NCBI GenBank assembly: GCA_022495995.1
Contig: JAFEMH010003616.1
Location: 186,001 to 250,000, forward strand
Length of the DNA stretch: 64,000 bases
Reading direction: 5' to 3'
DNA from: Adenophora triphylla var. japonica
Lineage: Eukaryota; Streptophyta; Magnoliopsida; Asterales; Campanulaceae
Shown here: positions 12,671-22,227 of the stretch, one piece after another
How positions within the stretch are numbered: the stretch's first letter is position 1
Layout: each line of letters starts with the position of its first letter
The notes under the pieces: model-generated
The model's database searches: none
What the model saw: only the letters and a program-made list of their open reading frames with translations
What the model was told of the DNA's origin: nothing
Program-made: the position numbers and the translations under genes

Positions 12671-13748
12671 GAGAATATGTATCAAAGTAATCAAGGCCTT
12701 CCTTTTGCTTGTAACCTTTAATTACAAGTCTTGCCTTATACTTGTCAATTGTTCCATCCGTCTTCATTTTCCTTTTAAAAATCCACCTATATCCTAGTGG
12801 TTTACTTCCCGGAGGAAGATCCACTAATTCCCAAGTGTGATTTTGTAAAACGGAATCAATCTCACTTTTAATGGCCTCTTTCCACAAAGGTCCTTCGGAA
12901 GAGCTCACGGCCTCTTTATAACTTTGTGGTTCACTTTCAAGCATATAGGTTAGAAAATCTGGGCCAAAAGATTTTTCTACCCTACCTCGTTTGCTCCGTC
13001 GAGGTTCTACCTCCGCTTCATCATTTTCATCATGATGATTTGTTCCTTCGACTTCTTCTTCTTCTATTGAAGCATGTCTCCGTTTAGATGAAATTGCTTC
13101 ATCTCTTTTGCACGGAAACACATTCTCAAAGAAAGAAGCATTTCTTGACTCCATTATAGTATTCTTGTGTATATCTTGAATCTTCGATTCATGCACAAGA
13201 AATCTATAAGCACTACTATTGTGAGCATACCCAATAAATATGCAATCAATAGTTTTTGGTCCAATTTTCACCTTTTTGGGAGGTGGTATTGAAACCTTTG
13301 CAAGACACCCCCACACTCGCATGTATTGGTATGATGGCACTCTTCCATGCCACAATTCATAGGGGCTCTTATTTACTTTCTTTCGGGGCATTTTATTTAA
13401 CACATAATTTGCCGACAAGACGGCCTCTCCCCACATGTTATCCGGTAACCCCGAACTTATTAACATGGCATTCATCATGTCCTTTAGAGTCTGATTTTTC
13501 CGCTCGGCAACTCCATTGGATTGTGGGGTGTATGGTGGTGTTGTAACATGTTTTATCCCATGTTGAGCACAAATACCTTCAAAAGGAAATTCATACTCAC
13601 CACCACGATCACTTCTTATGACCTTTATTTTCCGGTTGAGTTGATTTTCAACTTCATTTTTATAGAGAACAAACTTCTCTATAGCCTCATCTTTACTTTT
13701 GAGAAGATACACATAACAATATTTTGTGCTATCATCAACAAAAGTCAT
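12612..13748 (-). pseudogene. Copia integrase core and N-terminal reverse transcriptase
   Basis: Starts TFVDDSTKYCYVYLL, the integrase catalytic core, and includes DRGGEY and PQSNGVAERKN, which hold the second Asp and the Glu of the DDE triad. The C-terminal integrase part (WGCLAKV, CIFIGYA) follows, then an acidic/basic linker and the start of the reverse transcriptase (WKEAIKSEIDSVLQNHTW, KPLGYRWIFKRK, DTYSP). The frame then breaks near 12665 at a CTCCTT string; the homology continues in the 11393-12694 frame. The break is consistent with a two-base loss. Confidence 0.9.
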
Positions 13749-15448
13749 AAAGTACTTATTGCCCCTCGTGTTTGTGTTGACTTGAAGTCACATAAATCCG
13801 TATGAACCAACTCAAGTGGTTCATTATTTCTTACAACCGAATGGAACGGAGGTTTTGTAAACTTTGCCTCTACACAAGTTTCACATTTATGTTTGTAGTC
13901 TATTTTACATTTTGGTATGCAATTCATGTTAATTAATCTACGTATAGTATCATAGTTAACATGTCCTAGTCTACCATGCCACAAATTGGAAGACTCAAGC
14001 AAGTAAACGGAAGAATTATTCTTATTCATCTCATTCATCTTAGGCTTGTTAGCCATTACATTGCTTTTAACAACCATAGCACTAAGCTTAAACATACCAT
14101 CACAAACATAACCTTTGCCTACAAACATTCCACTTTTAGACAAAGTAACCATATCGGATTCAAACACAACACGAAAGCCATGCTTAATCAAAAGCGATCC
14201 GGACACCAGATTTTTCCGGATTTCGGGCACATAGAGCACATTGTTGAGAGTCAACTCTTTCCCGGAAGTCAACTTCAGCACCACCTTTCCTTGACCTTTC
14301 ACATCGGACGTGGCGTAATTTCCCATGAACAATTTCTCACCATTTTCAAGGGCTTCAAAACTACTAAACATTTCCTTGTTTGAGCAAACATGCCTAGTAG
14401 CACCGGTGTCAATCCACCACTGATTTGGGTTTGAACCCACCAAATTCACCTCAGAAATTACCGCCGCCAAGTGCATATCGGAAACTTCATTCGAGATGAC
14501 ATCCACCATGTTTGCTTGTTTCTTTGGCTTCCTACACTCGGAAGACTTGTGGCCCACAATGCCACAATTGTAACAAGTTCCACCGAACTTCTTCTTGGAG
14601 ATTCCTCCCTTTGGCTTCAAACTAGAACCACCCTTTTTGGGACCAAACTTGCCTTTGGATTTTCCATTGGCCTTGCCATTGGCCTTAGAGCTATCAACAT
14701 GCTCCACAACATTGGCTTTCGCCACAAGAAGATTATTCAACTTCTTCTCCGCAATCCTATTCTCTTCCTCAATCCGAAGACGAATAGCAAGCGCTTCAAC
14801 ATTCATTTCCTTTCGTTTGTGTTTAAGATAATTCTTGAAATCTTTCCAAGCGGGAGGCAACTTTTCAATGATTGCCGCCACTTGAAAGCTTTCACTAATT
14901 ACCATCCCTTCGGCATGAATTTCATGAATGATTATTTGTAACTCTTCCACTTGACTTTTAACAGTTTTTGAGTCCACCATTTTATAATCAAGAAAACGGC
15001 CCACAATGAATTTCTTTGTGCCCGCGTCATCTATCTTATATTTATATTCCAAGGACTCCCAAAGTTCCTTTGCAGTTTTCTTAACACTATACACATTGTA
15101 TAGCGTATCCGACAATCCATTAAGGATGTAATTTCGGCAAAGAAACTCGGAATGCTTCCAAGCATCAAGAGCCGAGATGGCTTGCCCATCCGTCTCATTC
15201 TCACCCAACTGTGGCGGATCTTCCTTAAGAAATCTCGCCAAGTTCAAGGTAGTCAAATAGAAAAGCATCTTTTTTTGCCATCTTTTAAAGTCTTGGCCAA
15301 CAAACTTTTCCGGTTTCTCACCATGATGGTTCGAAACAGTTTGGACAACCACCCTTTGAGAGTTGGTTTCCACACGAAGCGCTTCCTCCACACGAGGATT
15401 CTCGGAGTTGTTCCCAGCATTGGTTTCCACGTTTGATTGAGTAGCCAT
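13745..15448 (-). pseudogene. Copia gag, protease and start of integrase
   Basis: The open frame runs from MATQSN (start at 15448; six codons further upstream are also open) to a stop at 13745. In order it shows a UBN2-type gag region (about residues 50-240), a lysine-rich linker, a CCHC zinc knuckle [14 protein letters not shown] (about residue 298), the protease motif [12 protein letters not shown] (about residue 352), the GAG-pre-integrase motif [10 protein letters not shown] and the start of the integrase zinc-binding region (HKCETC). The gag packages RNA, the aspartic protease cuts the polyprotein and the integrase inserts the cDNA. Just after the integrase start the frame breaks: the next segment (12612-13748) continues the homology in another frame, consistent with one lost base in a G run near 13765. 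The break could be mutation or homopolymer error. Confidence 0.9.
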
Positions 15449-15528
15449 CTGAGACAAAACAAACAAGTTTAGTTCACTGTTTTAAATAGTTTTCCTTCCA
15501 ACGAAGAGACAATAATTTGTCTTAAGAT

Positions 15529-16775
15529 TGTAGGATTAACTATTACACAATAATAGAAAATTGTAGAAAACTAAATAAAACAAAATTACACAAAAGAAAA
15601 GATAAGGAAAAAGATTTGTCGAGGAATCCGAGTCGTGTGAAATCACACTCTCCTTAAGACAAATTACGCCCCCTCACCACGTTGTGCTTGAGTTGTTACG
15701 GAACGCTTGCCTCCTGTGATGAAACGGAGTAACCGGACGGTGGTTGCACAAGAATACCTCCGGCGAATCAAGTCGATGCTTGAGCTTTATCACCACAAAT
15801 GCAATGCAAGGAGGCCAAGGAAAATATTTGTTCAATATGCAACAAGAGGAAGAGGAGAGGAATTCTGGAAAAATCTGTGTGTCTTTCTCTCTTGTTGTGT
15901 TCTTGCCATTATATAATCCAAGTAGATAATGTAAAAATTAAACCATGTTTTAATTTTCTTAATTAATACAATTATTTTAACATAATTGCATAATTATTTG
16001 GCTCATAAACTCCCTTTGATCAGTTATATGGCTGTTGAAATTACACATTCATTAACAGCCTTTTGAGCTGTTACAAAACATGGTAAAATCATTTTTCCCG
16101 TACAGCCACTGGAGCCCAGGCGCCCGCCTCGGGGAACGCGAGGCGCCCGCCTCAAAGAGGTTCTATGGCCAGCTCCTCTACTGACTTCCATGCGGCCGCC
16201 TCGGACAGCTTCAGGCGCCCGCCTCGGAGTCTTGCCAATGGCCTGCACCTTCTGGAGTCGAGGCGCCCGCCTCAGGCAGGTCCAGGCGCCCGCCTCACCT
16301 CCAGAAAAATTGGGTCAAGTTTTTTTTTTTTTTTGGAAAAAAATGTAAAAAGTGGGCTCGCGCGGACAGGCTATTTCGGAGCTACATTCGTGTCCGCAGG
16401 ACGCGCATGCACATGAGTTCGGTAGTCCGAAGCCTATTTCGGTCCATGATTTGCACCCCCCCCCCCTGCGCACCTGTGCGCGAGAGAGAGCCTCTATGTA
16501 CCACAATCTTACTCCCTACCAAAGTGTAGGAGTATTTAAACTTAGCCACTTTTTCATCTTTTTCCAATGTGGGATAACCACATTTTACCCATTCCAACCC
16601 ATTAACTTTGAGCCTTCATATCTCATTCATTTCTCAACCATTTTGAACAAATGAATATATGATTTCAATGTACTCATGGAGTAGAACACAATCCAACAAT
16701 CAATTTGTCATTTTAACAAATAACAAATTAAGAAAATAACACATTATTTCCTTCAAAACACACTTTTTTCCAACA
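15529..16775 (-). repeat. Copia 5' LTR (longer copy)
   Basis: Starts TGTAGGATTAAC and ends TTTTTTCCAACA, 1247 bp. Relative to the 3' LTR it has about 120 extra bases (16095-16210) rich in GGCGCCCGCCTC. No clear tRNA primer-binding site is visible just inside it at 15528 and below. Confidence 0.93.
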
Positions 16776-16780
16776 GTCAT
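16776..16780 (+). other. Target-site duplication GTCAT, right of copia
   Basis: Direct repeat of 9713-9717. Confidence 0.9.
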
Positions 16781-16816
16781 GAACTGAAGGTAGTCTTGGC
16801 ATTAGTTTGTTTTTAA

Positions 16817-17121
16817 CTTTATTATTATCTTAAGCAAGAGTTGATACAAATTTGGTTTGGTCTATCCGTATATGTATAACCACTTTGTAAAAATGTTTTA
16901 CTAAAGACTCAATCTATAAACCCTTCAACCTTCCATTCCAATGTTGGTAAAAGAAATTGTAAATGAGTTTTATCTTATTCTTTTTTTTTTTTGGTAAAAA
17001 AATATTTGTATTTTTTATTTTATAATAATATTTGTATTTTTTATTTGGTAAAAGAAATTGTAAAATTTTATTGCTTAAAAAAAGAAACATTTAGCTTTAG
17101 TCTAAATATAATAATGCTACT

Positions 17122-17173
<52 letters not shown>

Positions 17174-17194
17174 TTTTTATAAAAAATATCAAAT
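16817..17194. other. CACTA interior, AT-rich with TA microsatellite
   Basis: AT-rich DNA with TTTGGTAAAA duplications and a (TA)n run at about 17129-17168. No gene seen. Confidence 0.6.
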
Positions 17195-17575
17195 TAGCGA
17201 CGGAAATATCCGTCGTTAATTTGGTATATCAAAAATAAAAAATATTGAAAAAAATAAATTAAAAAAAAAATTAATAAAATTGTGAAAATATGTAATAAAT
17301 TTTAGCGACGGATTTTAAGCAAAAACGACGGATTATTCCGTCGCAAAATATCATAAATTCGTCGTCCCATCCATATTATTAGCGACGGTTTGGAATCATT
17401 TAGCGAGGGATAAGTCCGTCGTTAAATTACCGAGGGACGTGAAATTCCGTCGTTAAACAATAGCGACGAGGTTTTTAGCGACGGAATAAATCCGTCGATA
17501 ATCCGTCGGTAAAGCGTTTTAGCGACGGATTTTTGACTTTTAGCGACGGATTTTTCCGTCGCTAAAACCTGTTTT
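17195..17575. repeat. Right subterminal repeats of the CACTA element
   Basis: About a dozen GCGACGGA/TCCGTCG words in both orientations, matching those at the left end. They adjoin the CTTGTAGTG terminus. Confidence 0.8.
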
Positions 17576-17588
17576 TCTTGTAGTGTTT

Positions 17589-18165
17589 CTTAAGGTTATG
17601 TTAAGCTTTTAATCTTTTAATTAGGATTCTAATAATTTTGTTAAGTTTCTAACGTTTTATTGGATGAAAGAAGAAACTGAAGGGAAAATAAAATATAGTG
17701 ACAAATTTTTTAATTTTCCCCTCTCCTACAATAAGTAATGTGGAGTGTATTTGGTTTTTCTAATTATTGTTCTAAGTTAAAGCTTTTGAAGTTGTAAGCT
17801 ATTCATGAAACAAATATCCATAACCATAATTCAGTTTTGCTTTACGAAATCCTGGAAATCCACAAAAAAAAAAAAAATAATAAAAATTAAAATTAAAAAA
17901 TAAATAAATTAAACTACATGTTAGAAATTAATAAAACACAATTGTTATATAAGAAGATAAGTATTTATTGAAAATATATTAAGCCAATAAACAACATTTA
18001 GTACATAAATTCTTTGCATAGGGTTCCCATACATATGATGATATGATACTAGGGGATTTAAACACTTAATAAACAGCAAGCAGCAGCAACAACAAAATTT
18101 TAAAAATTGCAATACCCATTAAAGAAAGCTAGGCTTTCTTTTTATTGTGCCAAATACTTCATTAC
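17589..18165. other. Intergenic DNA, 3' side of the MLP gene
   Basis: Unique-looking AT-rich sequence with an A run near 17862. It must hold the 3' UTR of the MLP gene. No other gene seen. Confidence 0.5.
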
Positions 18166-18720
18166 TTATTTAATTTTAAGATGGCTCTCCTCGACTCCTT
18201 TTGTGAGCTTCGTGAAGAAGTCCAGTAATGAATCTGGATCAGGAACATCCTCGTGGAGCTTCTCGTATTCGAGTATCCATGTAACCACGCTATATTCTCC
18301 CTTTTTGTCGACCTTAGCGGTGAAAAGGAAGGACTTGTAGAACTCCTTGAGATCCCCACCGATCAGATTCCATGTAATCCACTTTTCCTCCTCGTTTACG
18401 TGTACAATATGTTTGGCAACTTGGTTTTTCCCATCTGTACAATGAAAAAAAATGAGAATAATTATAGTTAGAATAAATACAACACACTTCCTCCGTCCCA
18501 TTATTAAAATTAGGGAGGAAAGGTCATGGCTACCATGGAAATAACTCCAAGCGACGACAGATCCATCAGCTCCCCATTCACCTTCGTGCAAGTCGCAGCC
18601 CTGGACAAGGTCAGGGGCATGGTTGGAAGTTTCATGTGGCTTACGTCCGAAGAGCTCATGGAAGGCATCTCCACATGACTTGATTTCGATTTCTACACTC
18701 TTCTTTCCTGTTAAACCCAT
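18166..18720 (-). CDS. MLP-like protein (Bet v 1 / START-like family), two exons
   Basis: Exon 1 is 18534-18720 and exon 2 is 18166-18434; the 99-bp intron has GT at 18533 and AG (TGTACAG) at 18435. The spliced product is 151 residues, the usual MLP length. It starts MGLTGKKSVEIEIKS, has the family P-loop-like GEWGADGSV (residues 47-55), then YFHDGKNQVAKHIVHV across the intron and ends with EYEKLHEDVPDPDSLLDFF. The intron falls within the Asp codon after YFH, the conserved place in this family as I know it. MLPs are small cytosolic proteins that fold around a hydrophobic cavity and bind ligands such as lipids; many respond to stress or pathogens. The ligand of this one is unknown. The intron is a multiple of three and has no stop, so retaining it would give 184 residues. 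All splice phases fit and no break is seen, so this is probably functional. Confidence 0.9.
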   Translation of the reverse strand: MGLTGKKSVEIEIKSCGDAFHELFGRKPHETSNHAPDLVQGCDLHEGEWGADGSVVAWSYFHGSHDLSSLILIMGRRKCVVFILTIIILIFFHCTDGKNQVAKHIVHVNEEEKWITWNLIGGDLKEFYKSFLFTAKVDKKGEYSVVTWILEYEKLHEDVPDPDSLLDFFTKLTKGVEESHLKIK

Positions 18721-18775
18721 TTCTCACTTGTGTCTTGAACCAATTCAATATGAATGGCAATGTGTGAGTACCTTG

Positions 18776-18785
18776 CTATTTATAG
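18776..18785 (-). promoter_or_regulatory. TATA box of the MLP gene
   Basis: CTATAAATAG on the minus strand, about 56-65 bases before the ATG. A short leader would start roughly 30 bases downstream of it. Confidence 0.7.
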
Positions 18786-19010
18786 ACCATGATTAATTTT
18801 TTTTTTCTATTTCTCTTTTATTTTTCAAGACTCAAGGTACTCTCTCATGATTTACTATTCCAATGTCATTTGTTCCTACCGCGCCCCAAAGGCCAAAGCC
18901 GAAGCACGTGTTAAAGACGTGACACGACTAGTAAATCTTACAACCCCGTAAGTTCTCACTTAACCCATCAATCTATAAAATCCATAAAACTTTTATCAAT
19001 ACCTTTTTAG
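18786..19010. other. Upstream DNA of the MLP gene
   Basis: Short intergenic stretch with a GCCGAAGCACGTG word (CACGTG G-box-like hexamer near 18905) that could be a promoter element. It ends at the tandem array. Confidence 0.4.
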
Positions 19011-19020
19011 GAATTCAGAG

Positions 19021-20477
19021 CACGCTAACGTCAATAATACCATTAAAAAAACATTTATGTCTTCTAAATAATACCCGCTTTATCTCGGAATAAGTGTCGC
19101 ACTTGACAAGTAAATGCTTTTAAGTTTTTCATTATGATTCCTAAATTTCTCCTTTTTTCATATTTGTCATTTGTCTGTGTTTCATTTCATTCGGTTGTCA
19201 CTGTCAATATGTAAATTTGAAACTAAAATAAAAGTATGACATTTATTCCTGAAATGAGAAAGTAATGAAATAATAAGAATATATATCACTTCCGGTGGCA
19301 AATTGAGAATATTTTGTAACGGGATGCACAAATACAATATAAAACTTTGCATGAAAAAAAATGCTTTTTATATGGGATTTGAACCTACAATCACCCGATT
19401 AAAATGAACATTTTAACCACTAAACTACACACAATTTATTTAAGGGGATTTCACTCCCACCCCTTTAAACAACATTGTGTCTGCTCTCCTCCTGATCACT
19501 TCAATCACTTTCAATGCATGCCTCTCCACAACCGTGACAACTAGATATGTCGAAATTAATAAAGAATGAGGTAAGTAGCCATGTGCAAGTAGCAAGCCCC
19601 TCTTTAAAATTACTTCAGTAGCAGTATAAATACATTTAATGAACACTTTAACTATCATTTTAACTTAACAATATACATAAATGGAGCTTTATCATGCATA
19701 TATTTTTTTATTGAACCAAAAAGGAGCTTTATCTTAATAAGTTATTAAAGAGAAGGGTTATCATGAACAAACAAAGGACTAAAGCCGACTTTAATGATAT
19801 TATTAAGATCATAGATAAATGAGCGACCAGATTTTAAGCTAAATTAAAGAGAGGTATGTGATAATCAAATACGTATTAAAGAAAGCTTAGACTTGAATGT
19901 TATTATTAAGATCATAAATAAAAGTCGAACGAGGGTATTACTTTAATATATGTTAAAAGGTCCTGTGATCATCCAATAAAGTTTACGTAAAATCTAGGGA
20001 GAAACGCGTTTCTCCATAAGTTATGGAGAAACGGGTTACGGGTATCCAGAACCTTTTGAAAGGATATCCAGAAACTTTTTGTATTGGCTATGACCTTGTC
20101 CCATGGTTACTTCTGGATATCAGTCTCAAAGGTTCTGGATATCCAGAACCCTTGGAAAGGATATCCGAAGCTTATGAAAGTGATATCCAGAAACCTTCAA
20201 AATGATATCCAGAAACTTTCAAAATGTTTCTGGATATTAATTTGATGATTTCTGGATATACATTTGAAGGTTTCTGGATATCCAGAAACCTTCAAAATGA
20301 ATATCCAGAAACTTTCAATCTGATCTATGTACTGATAATGTAGTGTTTATGAAAGTTTTCCATAATGCATAAATCTATTTCACTTTTTTATTGTTTTTCT
20401 TTAATTTCTGTCTTAGAGTAACATGTAATGATCCGTGCATCGCTCGGGTGTAAAACTAGTTCATACTCATAGCACAG
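19021..20477. repeat. Array unit 1 (no MITE, empty TA site)
   Basis: 1457 bp. Its first 320 bp differ clearly from other units, while the rest is nearly identical. At 19276-19296 it reads AAGAATATATATCACTTCC, the unoccupied form of the MITE site found filled in units 2-11. Confidence 0.93.
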
Positions 20478-20742
20478 CACGCTAACGTCAATAATATCAT
20501 TAACAAAACATTTAAGTCTTCTAAATAATACTCGCTTTATCTCGAAATAAGTGTCATACTTGACAAGTCAATGTTTTTAAGCTTTTCATTATGATTTCCT
20601 AAATTTCTCCTTTTTTTCATATTTGTCATTTGTCTGCATTTCATTTCATTTGGTTGTCACTGTCAATATGTAAATTTGAAACTAAAATAAAAGTATGACA
20701 TTTATTTTGGAAATGAGGAATTAATGAAATAATAAGAATATA

Positions 20743-21030
20743 CTCCCTCCGTCTCACGTGAATCGACACTTATTTCCTTTTTGGGACGTCTCACGTGAAT
20801 GGACACTGCCCAAAATGGAAACAAATATTCACTATTTCACCCACTCATTCTCTCTCCTACTTCACTTTTACACTCACAACATTCTCTCTCCTAACTATTC
20901 CTTACACTCATTCTCTCTCCTATTTAATTCTTCATACTCACAAACACCTCCTCCACCTATTTCTCTCTCCTACTTTTTCTTAATTCCCACACCCATAAAG
21001 TTAGTGCCCATTCACATGGGACGGAGGGAG
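20743..21030. mobile_element. Stowaway-like MITE in the array (representative, unit 2)
   Basis: CTCCCTCCGTCTCACGTGAAT at the left and ATTCACATGGGACGGAGGGAG at the right are terminal inverted repeats. TA flanks both sides and the length is 288 bp. The same insertion is at 22495-22782, 24242-24527, 25990-26277, 27732-28019, 29476-29763, 31215-31502, 32958-33253, 34707-34994 and 36456-36743, always at the same place in the unit. These are therefore copies made by array growth, not separate insertions. Confidence 0.9.
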
Positions 21031-21034
21031 TATA

Positions 21035-21185
21035 TCACTTCCGGTGGCAGATCCAGAACATTTTGTAACGGGATGCACAAATATAATATAAAGCTTTGTA
21101 TGAAAAAAAATGCTTTTTATATGGGATTTGAACCTACAATCACCCGATTAAAATGAACATTTTAACCACTAAACTACACACAATT
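21035..21185 (-). mobile_element. tRNA-related SINE-like module (representative, unit 2)
   Basis: On the minus strand a box A-like TAGTTTAGTGG (21167-21177) and a box B-like GGTTCAAATCC (21124-21134) are spaced like the internal RNA polymerase III promoter of a tRNA-derived SINE. No acceptor stem can be folded, so it is not a tRNA gene. The module recurs in every unit. The 3' end and family are unknown. Confidence 0.45.
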
Positions 21186-21741
21186 TATTTAAGGGGATTT
21201 CACTCCCACCCCTTTAAACAACATTGTGTCTGCTCTCCTCCTGATCACTTTAATCACTTTCAATGCATGCCTCTCCACAACCGTGACAACTAGATATGTC
21301 GAAATTAATAAATAATGAGGTAAGTAGCCATGTGCAAGTAGCAAGCCCCTCTTTAAAATTACTTCAGTAGCAGTATAAATACATTTAATGAACACTTTAA
21401 CTATCATTTTAACTTAACAATATACATAAATGGAGCTTTATCATGCATATATTTTTTTATTGAACCAAAAAGGAGCTTTATCTTAATAAGTTATTAAAGA
21501 GAAGGGTTATCATGAACAAACAAAGGACTAAAGCCGACTTTAATGATATTATTAAGATCATAGATAAATGAGCGACCAGATTTTAAGCTAAATTAAAGAG
21601 AGGTATGTGATAATCAAATACGTATTAAAGAAAGCTTAGACTTGAATGTTATTATTAAGATCATAAATAAAAGTCGAACGAGGGTATTAATTTAATATAT
21701 GTTAAAAGGTCCTGTGATCATCCAATAAAGCTTACGTAAAA

Positions 21742-22209
21742 TCTAGGGAGAAACGCGTTTCTCCATAAGTTATGGAGAAACGGGTTACGGGTATCCAGAA
21801 CCTTTTGAAAGGATATCCAGAAACTTTTTGTATTGGCCATGACCTTGTCCCATGGTTACTTCTGGATATCAGTCTCAAAGGTTCTGGATATCCAGAACCC
21901 TTGGAAAGGATATCCAGAAGCTTATGAAAGTGATATCCAGAAACCTTCAAAATGATATCCAGAAACTTTCAAAATGTTTCTGGATATTAATTTGATGATT
22001 TCTGGATATACATTTGAAGGTTTCTGGATATCCAGAAACCTTCAAAATGAATATCCAGAAACTTTCAATCTGATCTATGTACTGATAATGTAGTGTTTAT
22101 GAAAGTTTTCCATAATGCATAAATCTATTTCACTTTTTTATTGTTTTTCTTTAATTTCTGTCTTAGAGTAACATGTAATGATCCGTGCATCGCTCGGGTG
22201 TAAAACTAG
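21742..22209 (+). mobile_element. Helitron-like palindromic segment (representative, unit 2)
   Basis: Begins A|TCTAGGGAG and ends with an imperfect hairpin (CCGTGC...GCTCGG) about ten bases before CTAG|T, the Helitron pattern (5' TC, 3' CTRR, A/T host site). Right after the start is a perfect 18-bp palindrome GGAGAAACGCGTTTCTCC, followed by about ten ATATCCAGAAAC words in both orientations. 468 bp; unit 1 equivalent at 19993-20459. No Rep/helicase gene, so non-autonomous. The assignment rests on the ends only. Confidence 0.45.
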
Positions 22210-22227
22210 TTCATACTCATAGCACAG

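Larger units (their letters stand above)
9718..16775 (-). mobile_element. Ty1/copia LTR retrotransposon, nearly complete
   Basis: Two LTRs (9718-10842 and 15529-16775) flank a minus-strand gag-pol region in the copia order gag, protease, integrase, reverse transcriptase, RNase H. The GTCAT duplication on both sides shows that the present ends are the integration ends. The element lies in opposite orientation to the captured exon it interrupts. The LTRs are nearly identical apart from one indel of about 120 bp and scattered changes at CTG/CAG, so the insertion looks young; even so, the coding region has two frame breaks. Length 7058 bp. Confidence 0.95.
9426..16816 (+). pseudogene. Captured host gene exon, frameshifted and split by the copia element
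   Basis: Exonic sequence occupies 9426-9717 and resumes at 16781-16816; the copia element lies between. The first frame starts MVISGTVILISLF and stops at TGA near 9571. From about 9565 another frame reads VRFADDVKDSSG, later NRVALYARSH, and crosses the copia insertion in frame to ELKVVLALVCF and a stop at 16814-16816, or to a possible GT splice donor at 16790. The FADDV...NRxALY combination resembles small uncharacterised plant proteins, but I cannot name the family with certainty. The shift between the frames is consistent with a two-base loss near 9563. The fragment sits inside the CACTA element, so it looks like transduplicated gene DNA. It is unlikely to make a full protein. Confidence 0.45.
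5356..17585. mobile_element. Non-autonomous CACTA element with nested copia insertion
   Basis: The left end reads CACTATAAGAAAACTG and the right end, on the other strand, CACTACAAGAAAAACAG. The element is flanked by TTT at 5353-5355 and TTT at 17586-17588, the 3-bp target duplication expected for CACTA. Both ends carry many copies of an AGCGACGGA(TT) subterminal word (5385-5820 and 17195-17575) in both orientations. The total is 12,230 bp, or about 5.17 kb without the copia insertion. No CACTA transposase gene is visible, so the element would depend on another copy. Its interior holds a TATAGGG satellite, AT-rich DNA and a captured host gene fragment. Confidence 0.85.
20478..22227. repeat. 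Array unit 2 (reference-like unit)
   Basis: 1750 bp, with MITE 20743-21030, SINE-like module about 21035-21185 and palindromic segment 21742-22209. CAG/CTG words are intact, so I use it as the reference. Confidence 0.95.

Noticed and set aside
18166..18720. The 184-codon uninterrupted frame as the real MLP product
   Set aside because: The extra 33 residues are hydrophobic, absent from the MLP family and exactly bounded by GT...AG; the spliced form of 151 residues matches the family length.
21124..21177. tRNA genes in each array unit, from box A and box B matches
   Set aside because: Only the internal promoter words are present; no acceptor or anticodon stem can be built, so a SINE-like module fits better.
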